Of a DNA stretch of 64,000 nt, positions 43,676 through 55,600 are shown piece by piece; the first letter of the stretch is position 1, and the number at the start of each line of letters is the position of its first letter. The translations under genes were made by a program, and so were the position numbers. The DNA is from Phalacrocorax aristotelis (lineage: Eukaryota > Chordata > Aves > Suliformes > Phalacrocoracidae): contig NC_134310.1 in NCBI RefSeq assembly GCF_949628215.1, positions 13,777,401 through 13,841,400 on the forward strand. Direction: 5' to 3'. The notes under the pieces are model-generated. The model saw only the letters and a list, made by a program, of their open reading frames with translations, was not told the DNA's origin and did not search any database.

Positions 43676-46600
43676 GTGAATTATTGTGGCTTTTATGTAT
43701 GATACTATTGTATTTTTCCAGGAGCCAATTAAGAAAAAACTATAAGAAAAGCGTTTGGATAATTAAAAATAAATAAATAAAAGCATCTAAGTTGAGATAC
43801 TTTGAATTTAAAAGTGCTATATGTTACCAGTATTTGTTTCCTTCTCTTTTCTTGCACAGTATTCTGAAGTAAGTAGTGGTGTTTTTGTAAAAGCTGTTCA
43901 GGGGTATAACTTCCAGTGTTTGTGTAGAAACCTCAGTGGTAGAATAAAATTTGTTTAGATTAGGATAGCAACAGGAGAAAAAAGTCTATTGCTAAATAGA
44001 GATTCTAATACAGACCTCACAGTAATTCTGTGTATTAACTCTCTTCAATTAGTGTATGATATTTCTGATGCTATTTATACACAATCATGTATAATTCAAT
44101 GTAAGATTAATCCACTGTGGTGAAAAGGGTGAATGTGGAATGCTCAGTACTATTCAAAATCCTATTTTGTGTGTATTCCAGTGGCAATATGTAAGAAATG
44201 GGTATAGAGAGGAAACCTGTATGCTCTTTTGTACCAAAGAAAGTATTTTTTAAGACCTACTCAAAAACTGAATGGTCTCTTGCACAAAATAAAAATCCCA
44301 AAACAAAAAAACAAAAAACCAAAACAAACTCCAAAAACCCTAAGGAAAAAAACCCAACCAAACCTTGAAAAGCTTAATGCAACCAATTGGAACTATGTAT
44401 GTGCAAAGGATATTCTAAATCACAGAATGAAATACAACCTATAGGAGTCTGTACTGCAACCTCTGCCCTGCTCACAGTTAAACAGTCAGTTTGTTTCTTC
44501 TACTTTCATTACTTACTCAAATACTCAGATTCTGATTGCTTAATGCCATTCAATATGTGCTTGCTACCATCAGACTTTCAGTTTAGATTTCCTTCTCTTA
44601 CTGTTTTCTAGCAACTCTGCAATATTGCTGGAGTAATAAAAACTGGAGATGGTTTCTTTCCTCCTAGCACCTTTTGAGCTACTGTCTTCCCATCTTGCCC
44701 TGTACATTCTTAGCTGAGATCATTGGAGAGTCTTTCTGCAGATGTACATCCAAGAACAGAAATCATATAGCTGTTGGGATAGAATTAATTAACAGATACT
44801 GAGGCAAAAGAGCATACCCATCTGTAGGCTCATCTATTATTTCTTATTTGTATTGGTGCACAGTGCTAATAAGAGTTAAAAATTAGTAAAAATACATTTG
44901 ACAGTGTGCTGGTTTTGGCTGAGAAGGGGTTAATTCTCCTCACTGTGGGGGTCGGCTACCTTTCCAGCTTCCCCCGCTCTGCCGCGTGGCGTGGCAGGGG
45001 GGGCTGGGAGGGGCAGGGCCATGGTGGGGACGGCTGACCCCGACTGGCCAATGGCAGGTTCATTCCATACCATGTGACACCATGACCAATATATTGAGGG
45101 GGGGCAGTGGCAGCGCGTAGGCAGCGTGGCGTCGGGTCGGCGGGCGGCGAGCGGCTGCGGCGCGTGCGGTTTGTTTCGGCGGTTTGTTCCCCCTCTCCCC
45201 TCCCTTCCCCCTCCCCCGGGGCTTTGCGCCTCTCGTTGTTCTCCTTTACATTGCATTTCTACTGTTGTTTCTTTTAATTTTAATTATTAAACTGTTCTTA
45301 TCCCAACCCACGAGCGTTACCCTTCTGATTCTCTCCCCCATCTACCGGTGGGGAGTGAGCAAGCGACTGTGTGGGGCTGAGCTGCCGCTAAACCACGACA
45401 GAGGACAAGCATGACAGTAGGGACAAACCATCTTGAGTGGCTTTCACACATTTCAAAGCCAGGTACAGCTTCATATAGATAAATATATTTTAAAATAAAA
45501 GTTCCAATCACTTTTACCTTCCAATTGCAGAAGGTTTCACAGCTGTGATAATATAAAGTGATACAGTCTGTAGAACTGGTGATCTTATTACGATTACTCT
45601 GATACAAGGAGGCCAGATCTTTTCTTTACCTATAATTATAAAAAAATATTGTTACTATGAATAAGTTAGTTTTACCCCACAGTTTTCAAACAACTGATAT
45701 ACATTCAGACATTACCTAGCTGAATCCTATGCAACTTTCCAAAAAAAAAGTATAAGCACATATGAGAGAAAACTTTCATGAGTACTGTTTCAAAGGTTTT
45801 CTGACTGCATGCTAAAGTGTTAAGAATGCTTTCCTAATTCTGATTACTTACATGTGCACAACTGTTTAGTTACAGCAATAAAATAAAAAAACTCAGAGTT
45901 TTCTAGCATACTATAAATTTATGGACCATTAGTCATAACTGATTAGTGAAAAGGCAGCACTTTTTGTTCCCCACATCACAAACTTAATGCATATAAAACT
46001 TTATATTTAATAATCTCTGTGTTGTGGTTTAGCGGCAGCTCAGCCCAACACAGTCGCTCGCTCACTCCCCCACCGCTAGATGGGGGAGAGAATCAGAAGG
46101 GTAACGCTCGTGGGTTGGGATAAGAACAGTTTAATAATTAAAATTAAAAGAAACAACAGTAGAAATGCAATGTAAAGGAGAACAACGAGAGGCGCAAAGC
46201 CCCGGGGGAGGGGGGAAGGGAGGGGAGAGGGGGAACGAACCGCCGAAACAAACCGCACGCGCCGCAGCCGCTCACCGCCCGCCGACCCGACGCCGCGCCG
46301 CCTCCGCGCTACCACTGCCCGCCCTCAATATATTGGTCATGGTGTCACATGGTATGGAATGAACCTGCCATTGGCCAGTCGGGGTCAGCCGCCCCCACCA
46401 TGGCCCTGCCCCTCCCAGCCCCACCCCCCCCCCGCCACGCAGCAGAGCGTGGGAAGCTGGAAAGGTAGCTGACCCCCACAGTGAGGAGAATTAACCCCTT
46501 CTCAGCCAAAACCAGCACATCCTCCTAGTATGCAGCAGTTGTGAGTTAGATTAGCCCAATGTAAGACATTTAAGTCAGATGACTGTCGTGGTTTAGTCCC

Positions 46601-49600
46601 AGTCAGCAACTAAACACCATGCAGCTGCTCGCTCACTCCCCCCACCCCAGTGGGATGGGGGAGAGAATCGGAAGAGCAAAAGCAAGAAAACTCGTGGGTT
46701 GAGATAAGAACAGTTTAATAATTAAAATCAAATAATAATAATAATGGTGGTAATGATGATTATTATAATAATAATGATAATATAATAAAAAGGAAAATAA
46801 TGAGAGAGAGAAATGAAGCCTGGAAAAAAAAAAACAAAAAAACAAGCGATGCAACCACTCACCACCCACTGACCAATGCTGCCGGTCCCCAAGCCGCAAT
46901 TGCTGCGTCCCTCGGCCAGCTCCCCCCAATTAATATACTGGGCATGACATCATCTGATATGGAATATCCCTTTGGCCAGTTTGAATCTGCTCTCTTAGCT
47001 GTGTCCCCTCCCGGCTTCTTGTGCACCCAGCAGAGCATGGGAGGCTAGAAAAGTCCTTGACTAGTGTAAGAACTACCTAGCAACAACTAAAACATCAGTG
47101 TGTTATCAACATTATTTTCATACGAAGTCCAAAACACAGCACTATCCCAGCTAAAACCATGACAGTCACATAACATCATTTTTGCTGTGATGACAGCGCA
47201 TGCAGTTAGCTCAGTAGTCATGAATATTTTTTAGTGATAACGAGATCTCGTGTCTAAGTCCTAATGGCAGCATAGCTACAAGTCATTCTTTGAAAACTGT
47301 TGTTTTCTAGAACATAAGTAAATTTTTTTTCTGGTCCACTAAGGTAACTTTTTCAGAAATGGAAGAATATACTTCAGAAATTCAGGATCCCAAGAAAACA
47401 TGTCCTGGACTTCCTCACACATTCAAATTCCAATAGGGCTGATCCATCATTTTGAAATGATAAGTTTGAGTTTTGTGCTAGCCTGTATACATTCTTTCAG
47501 TTCTGATGTTTCAAAATATTTTTTTTTAAAAAAATCTCATTTGTTCATTGTGGATGATGAATGCATGAAGAATTTAATGATGAATTAATGCTTTATTCAG
47601 TGTTTACTGACAACCTCACCCCTTTTCAGCTGCTTTTCAGTAATGCTTATAGATGTGTCCTAGATGCAGTAGGCTTTCTAGGTGTGTCTAGATGTGCTTT
47701 CTAGGTGCATTTATGTGAAATATAACTTATGACAAGTCTCCTTGCAATTTGCATATTGGTCCTTTACTAGCTGCATTGCTTCTTTATCCCCTAGTATAAG
47801 AAACTTAATACACAAATCCCTTCTTCCTCCTGCAGTGATTTTGAAAAAAAAAATCTATATAAATTACTCTTTCATTGCTTATATTACCTGCCTAATGCTA
47901 CCAAGAATTCTATTTCAGCATTGAAGACTGATGCCAAGATGCACTGAAGAGCTTGAAGGATTGTGGTGGGTTGACCTTGGCTGGATGCCAGGTGTCCACC
48001 AAAGCCGCTTTATCACTTCCCCCTCCTACACTGGACAGGGGAGAGAAAATATAACAAAAGGTTCATGAGTTGAGACGAGGACAGGGACATCACTCAGCAA
48101 TTACCACCACGGGCAAAACACTCGACTTGGGGAAATTAATTTAATTTATTGCCAATCAAAAGTTAGAGCAAGATAAAGAGAAATAAACCCAAATCTTCTT
48201 CAATACAAACACCTTCCCCCCACCCCTTCCTTTCTTCCCGAGCTCAACCTCACTCCCTATTTCTCTACCTCCTACCCCCAAGCACTGCAGAGGGATGGGG
48301 AATGGGGGTTGCAGTCAGTTCATCACACATTATCCTGCTGCTCCTTCCTCCTCATGCTCTTCCCCTGCTCCAGTGTGGGGTCCCTCCCATGGGCAGCAGT
48401 CCTCCATGAACTTCTCCAATATGGGTCCTTCCCATGGGATGCAGTTCTTCATGAACTGCTCCAGTATGGCTCCTTTCCACAAGGTGCAGTCCTTCAGGAA
48501 TGGGCTGCTCCAGTGTGTGCTCCTCTCCATCGGGCCACAGGTCCTGCCAGCAAACCTGCTGTCATGGTTTAGGCGGCAACTCAGCCCCACACAGTCGCTC
48601 GCTCACTCCCCCACCGGTGGGATGGGGGAGAGAATCAGAAGGGTAATGCTCGTGGGTTGGGATAAGAACAGTTTAATAATTAAAATTAAAAAAAAAAATA
48701 AACAAACAACAAAAATGCAATGGAAAGGAAAACAGAGAGAGGCGTGAAACCCAGGGGGGAGGGAGGGGGATGAACCACTGAAACAAACCGCACGCAACGC
48801 ATCCACTCACAACCCACCAACCCGATGCCACACCTCCCTGAGCTGCAACTGCCCCCCTTAATATACTGGTCATGGTGTCACATGGTATGGAATGAACATC
48901 CCATTGGCCATTCGGGGTCAGCCGCCCCCGCCGTGGCCCCGCCACTCCCAGCCTCCCTCCAACGCGGCAGAGCGTGGGAAGCTGGAAAGGTACCCAACCA
49001 CCACAGTGAAGAGAATTAACCCCTTCTCAGCCAAAACCAGCACACCTGCTTCAGCACGGCCACTCCACAGGGTCACAGCCTCCTTCGGGCACATGCACCT
49101 GCTCCAGCGTGGGGTCCTCCATGGGCAGCAGGTGGATACCTGCTGCACTATGGACGTTCATGGGCTGCAGGGAGACAGCCTGCCTCACCGTGGTCTTCAC
49201 CATGGTCTGCAGGGGAATCTCTGCTCCGGCGCCTGGAGCACCTCCTCCCCCTCCTCCTTCACTGACCTTGGTGTCACAGAATCACAGAATGATAGGGGTT
49301 GGAAGGGACCTCTGGAGATCATCTCTTCCAACCCCCTGCTTCAAGAGGTACACCTAGAGCAGGGGGAAGAGGAATGCATCCAGGCGGGTTTTGAATATCT
49401 CCAGGGAAGGAGACTCCACAACCTCCCTGGGCAGCCTGTTCCACTGCTCTGCCACCCTCACAGGAAAGAAGTTTTTTCTCATGTTTAGCTGGAACTTCCT
49501 GTGTTCCAACTTGTGCCCATTGCCCCTTGTCCTGTCATTGGGCACGACTGAAAAGAGTCCGGTCCCATCCTCTTGACACCCACCCTTTAGACATTTATAA

Positions 49601-52600
49601 GTATTGCTGAAATCCCCCCTCGGTCCTCTCTTCTCCAGGCTGAACAAATCCAGGTCTCTCAGCTTTTCCTCATAAGGGAGGTGCGCCAGTCCCCTGATCA
49701 TCTTGGTAGCTCTCCACTGGACTTGCTCAAGCAGTTCCCTGCCCTTCTTAAACTGGGGGGCCCAAAACTGGACGCAGTACTCCAAATGTGGTCTCACTAG
49801 GGCAGAGTAGAGGGGGAGGATAACCTCTCTTGACTTGCTGGCCACACTCCTTTTAATGCACCCCAGTGTCTGCAGGGTTGTTTCTCTCACATATTCTCAG
49901 TCCTGTCTCTGGATGCTGTTGTGCAGCTGTTTTTTCCCCCCTTCTTAAATATGTTATCTCAGCGGCGCTGCCGTGGTTGCTGATTGGCTCAGCCTTGCCA
50001 GTGGTGGGTCTGTCTTGGAGATAGCTGGCACTGGCTCTTTCGGACACGAGGGAAGCTTCTGGCATCTTCTTAAAAGCCACCTGTCGTGGTTTAGCCCCAG
50101 TCAGCAACCAAGCACCAGTGTGGGTCAGTTTGGGTCAGCTGTCCTGGCTGTGTCCCCTCCCAGCTTCTTGTGCACCCGGCAGAGCATGGGGAGCTGAAAA
50201 AGTCCTTGACCAGTGTAAGCACTACTTAGCAACAACTAAAACATCTCCACATTATCACCACTGTTTCCAGCAAATATACAAAACACAGCCTCATACTAGC
50301 TACTATGAAGAAATTTAACTCTATCCCAGCTGAAACCAGGACACCACCCCCGTAGGCCCCCACTACCAAAGCCTTGCCACGGACACCCAATACAAGGATG
50401 CAGAGTTCAAACTATTATTTACAGGCCTTGTATGAGATTAAAAGTTCAGAAAGGAATATTAGGTTTATTGATAAAGCTGTACCTTTATTTTTTTTATCTG
50501 ATATTCATTGCCTGCTGCTTAGATTCTGGTTTATAAATGGAAGAACTGATGTGACGTGTCTTCACCTTGTATATATTGCAACAGTACTTTTACATCTATA
50601 AAGCTCCATAATAGCTCAGAAGAGAAACACAATGTTAAGGTTCAGCTAAAGTACACCTTTCATAAACCACTATTAGAACTATTTCTACTTTGTCATGATT
50701 TATGTATCAACCTGCCTTTCCAGAGAAAAAGATGCTGGGCACGCACTTCAGATTCCTGAAGTTGGAGTCAGTAAGGTAACTCTTGTTTCTGTCTGCTGAA
50801 ATGTAGATCAGCATATGGATGAAGCTTTAGATTTTTATTGCTTTAAATTTTGCCAAATCTGGGAGGGTTTTTTTAGAAAAAGAACTTTTAGAATGAGCTG
50901 CGTTTTTAGCCACTTCTTTGAAGTTAGAGAAAGGAAAAGATACAATATTTTATTGAATGGGAATTTAATGCAAACAATAGGGTGATTTCAAAGTCTAGAA
51001 AAGCTAATTTTGTTTTTATTTAAATTGGAGTCAGTAATCTACAGTGCAATGCACAGTAAAAAATTATACTTTGAATCTTGAATTTCTTAGTTATTGACCT
51101 TGAGGAAAATATATTATTGTGTTAGGTATTGATCATATTATAAAATATTGATGTTAGCTAGCTAGAACTTTGTCATAAAGTAATCTAATCCTTGTAGTTG
51201 AGCTTAGAGCAACAGGTTTTGTTTTATTTTTCTTCAGCTGTCTAAATATGTACGTGCTGTACAGGCAGTTTGAAAATTTAGCAGGTTTTTTGGTGACAGA
51301 TTGTAATGGATTTTTTTTTCTGGTTAAGAGGGATTAAAGATAAATTATGTGCTCTGTTTTGCTAACTATTTTAACAGAGACCATAAACACAGCACTCAAT
51401 TAAAAAATGTAAATTGACAAAGACATGTTAACCAAACAAAAAAAAATTTATAAAAACATCTGCAAATGCAAGTGTCTGAAATACATTTTACTGTGTCTGT
51501 TCCAGATGATAGTTCTGATTGATCAGCCATGTACCGTGTTTTATACTGTGCAGTTTCCAGGGAAAAACTTTTAATGACTTTTTCAGGCGTGTATTTGAAA
51601 TTCGGTGTATAAAGGAGCCAAAGGGGTTTTATTTTTCTGTAATGTTACCATTTCTCTGTTGCTTCTTGTGTGGATAAGAATATTTATTATATAATTATTC
51701 GTGGGTACCTGAGTTGCTTTGAAATACCTTTCATTAAAGTAATGGACTGCCTGCATAAGAAGTTATTTCACTCTGCAGATGAGGAGTCCAAGGCAGGAAG
51801 ATAAATAACATGTCTGTAGAAACAAAAAGTTACTACTGATTTGTTTTCCTCAGTATTTATAGTTGATAGGTGTGGACCACTTTGGCTTTTGCTTTCCTTA
51901 AATGTAAAGTGAGATTTAAAGAAAACAAAATTACACCCTGCAGATTTAGTATCTTAAGAAGCAGCTTTGGTTCATCCTATTCGATAAAACAGAGGTAGAA
52001 ATTAAATTATCTATTGAATGAGCTAGTCAATCTTTCTACCATTATGGGAGTACTCCTACTGTAAATTTATGCTAGTCAATATACAAAATAATTTTTTATT
52101 AATTAATGTAGCAACTGTTCTTGCTCAAAGATAGGGGATTTGGTTTTAAATGAGCACTTTCTTCCCAGGTTGACTGTTGGGTTTTTTCTTCTACTATAGC
52201 AAAAGGCATCCTTGCTTGTCAAATTTGAAACTGTCATTTTTTAAAAAAAACTTCTGGGGTTTTTTACTGGGAGTCTTAGGCTGCAGAAGTTGATATTTTG
52301 GTTTGCTTAGTGTCCATTTTTGGAGGTAGTGTATGTGTGAGTTTGGACTGGAGTTTTGTTTTTTGTGTTCTATCTGGGCTTGAGAGCAATACCTATATAG
52401 AATTGTAACCAAAAAAATTAGATTGTTAGTCTCAATATCAGAAAGGAGATAAAAGTAACATCAAATGATAGATAGTAATTGTGTCCAGGGCATTAAGATG
52501 CAGGTGAAAGTGAATTACATGAAATTTACTAAAACACAGCATTTAGTCAGCTATTTCAGATATGAAAGACCAAGTAACCTGAAACTGCAGAATGAGATCA

Positions 52601-55600
52601 GATTTTTTTAAATTGCATTTCTTTCAGCATCTTTTTTGATGCAGTCCAGAAAGAGAAAAATTGAGTGCTATAACATACCTTACAAGAAAAAAAATCTTTT
52701 ATTTATAAGAACAGTTAAAAATGCTTTATTACTGTATCTTGCAGTCCTTTAAGTAAAGCATACTTGCCACATTGGAGGTATATACCTTTTCAGTACTGAA
52801 TCAGTTTATGGTCAAAATAGTTATATTATTAATAGAATACTTTAGCTCATGTTGTTGTGGCCCATTCATTTACATTTCAAATAGATTAAATCATAAGGCA
52901 TGGAATACTCTATTAACATAGAGTACCAGAGCTGCTCAGTTAAAAGGCCCCAAAATACATTCTAAAATCTTACTGTAAAATAGCATATAAATTGTGAAGT
53001 ATTTGTTTAGTGAGAACACTTCATTTATGCTTCTATTTATCAGTTCCATGCAGAAGTATATTTTGACCACGATTTGCAAAATTATGTTCTTGTGGATCAA
53101 GGCAGTCAGAATGGAACAGTTGTTAATGGAAATCAGATTCTCCAGGTGAGTACTTGTTATAATGCTGTGTATGTTGCAGAAAATGGTAGTTGTGGTCATT
53201 TTAAATATGTTATGGCAAATCACTAACAACGTCATTGTATGGCTTCTTTCATACATTAGTGTCTTCCTCGGTTCCCTTCTGGTTTTAGGGCCACTTGTAA
53301 TACTTCATTGTGGGAAACTATAGGCTTGAATCCACATGTGGGTCCCCTGATAAGTTGTTTGAGATAGAAAGCGGGCTGGAGGATTATAGGTACGCGATGG
53401 AATTAGCTTGACTACAGACCCAGTGTCAGACCCGCTGATGGAAAATTACAGAGATCAGACCCGATGATGGGAAATTACAGAGAATCTGCAAGTCACCAGG
53501 AGGAGGAAGAAAGGCGAGAGATATCTCGGCCTTGAGAGCAAAGAAGAAAGGCAGGGATATCTCTCGGCCTTGAGAGCAACCGACAAACAAGAACAAGGAG
53601 TTTAGGCACGAAGTACAGAAATAGACTGTTCGTTAAGGAGGTGTCGCACTCCGTATGAAGTAATTGTTGAAGCTTGTTTACAAGAGCATATAAAAGCGCT
53701 GTGACTTAAAAATAAAGCTGAAGCTTGCTCTATCACTCACGTTGAGTTGGCTGCTTGCTTTCCTCGCTCTCCGCACTTCATGTTTGGTTTATATTGGGAA
53801 AAATCCACTATGGTTACAGTTGCTAGAGTGAAATACCCACTGTAGTTAAATATTTGCTTGCATTTGTGAGACCAAACTGAATCACTAAATTATGAGTAGT
53901 ATTCATGGAACAGAGTTGGTGCCCTTCATTAGTAACTAATAAACATGGCTTCCAAAACTTCATTTTGCTGTAGCCTAAAACAAAATGTGACCCCTACATC
54001 TTGGAGCATGGAGATGAAGTGAAGATTGGTGAAACTGTACTTTCTTTTCATATACATCCGGACAGTGATAAATGTGATGGATGTGAACCAGGACAAGTCA
54101 GAGCACATCTTCGCCTGGATAGGAAAAAGGAAACTTCTGGTTAGTCATGTTATCACTGAATATGCTTTTTATTATAGCTCTTTACTTTATAAACATAATT
54201 GCTTCAGATAGTTTTCTTACAATTTTCTTGTCAACAGGGAATAGTTTTATAATACATGGTGATGTATTTTCTTTTGGTATGTGTGCCTATGTGTAATAAT
54301 GTTAGAACAAAATTTCTCGCAGTTGTCTTATGTTTCAAAACTTTGTTACATTATTAATTAGAAATTCAATCCTGTATTCCTCCTTTTAGTTTGCCCAGCA
54401 CTTAGCAAAGAAGAAAGAGAGTTAGTCAGAAGAAAAGCATTAAAACAAATATGGGTAAAATATGGTTTACAGGTAAGTTAACAGTAGAAATTGATTAAGT
54501 GTTTGAAGTCTATGTCTATTCTGTGATTCCTATTTTAAGTCATAGACTTCAGTGAATAAGGAAAGTTTTCAAATACACTCAAACTTGAGCCTGGTGGTTT
54601 TACTCAGGTTTGTCTTTTGTACACTAAATATTTTTTTTTTTTTTACAAACCTCTACAGAGAGAGATGGTGATAACAGGGCATGGAAGTTCTGTTAAAATT
54701 TTAAGAAAAAAATTATCAGTTCCAATGTGTACAAGATTCCTCATCCTTTTGAGATTAAGATTTCTTAAGACACAGCTATTTTTATTTCTGCATATTAAGT
54801 TGGCACTAAATTGCAGTGCTATGTTTTATTTGGAAAGGGGAAAATAATTATGGAAGGAAGAGGGAGAATATTTAAGTTTTTATTTTAAGTCTGCTTCGCC
54901 ATAGAAAAATGCCAACATGAATATACAGGCTATGTAGCATATAGGTATTCAAGTTACTTCTGGTTACTGAATGGGGCTAAACCACGACAGTCCATTTTGG
55001 TGCCCAACATGGGGCACGAAGGGTTTGAGATAACGACAGATTTTACTGGAATGCGCTAGATGGAATTTATAGCTGTTATTGCATGTGTCGTGGTTTAGCC
55101 CGTTCAGCAACCAAGCACCACGCAGCCGCTCGCTCACTCCCAGTGTCCCCAGTGGGACAGGGGAGAGAATCGGAAGAGTAGAAGTGAGGCAACTCATGGG
55201 TTGCGATAAAGACAGTTTAATAGTTAAACTAAAATACTAATAGTAATAATGGTAATGATAATAATAATAATATAATGAAAAGGAAAATAACAAGAGGGAG
55301 AGAGAAATGAAACCCAGGAAAACAAAAAAACAAGTGATGCAACCGCTCACCACCCACCAACCGACACTGCCAGTCCCCAAGCTGCGATTGCGGCTTCCCC
55401 CAGACAACTCCCCCCAGTTAATATACTGAGCATGATGTCATATGGTATGGAATATCCCTTTGGCTAGTTTGGGTCAGCTGTCTTGGCTGTGCCCCCTCCC
55501 CTCCCGGCTTCTTGTGCACCTGGCAGAGCATGGGAGGCTGGAAAAGACCTTGACTTGTGTAAGCACTACTTGGCAACAAGTAAAACATCTCCACATTATC

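Larger units (their letters stand above)
47962..50394 (-). repeat. Solo LTR family B, complete, with three nested insertions
   Basis: Minus strand TGTATTGGGTGTCCGTGGCA to ...GGTCAACCCACCACA; plus-strand borders TGTGGTGGGTTGACC at 47962 and CCCAATACA ending at 50394. Flanked by aggat at 47957-47961 and 50395-50399. Nested inside: family C LTR 48560-49044, CR1 49274-49866, family A LTR 50082-50343. Without them the LTR is about 1.08 kb. It has the same tandem-unit block (about 48350-48550) as the copies at 5267-7004, and an open frame in those units on the minus strand (48590-48330). Confidence 0.93.
43676..50723 (+). other. AGGF1 intron crowded with LTRs; an expected exon not found
   Basis: Contains four primary LTR insertions (44905, 46020, 46584, 47962), the last with three nested insertions. 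The human gene has an exon here coding for the segment [17 protein letters not shown] to the PATIGR motif; I searched the non-repeat parts (43676-44904, 45401-46019, 46520-46583, 47165-47961, 50400-50723) and saw no matching segment. Confidence 0.6.

Noticed and set aside
54617..54847. Candidate for the missing AGGF1 exon after KYGLQ (acceptor-like ctctacag at 54650)
   Set aside because: The translation ([14 protein letters not shown]) bears no resemblance to the expected acidic/lysine-rich segment.
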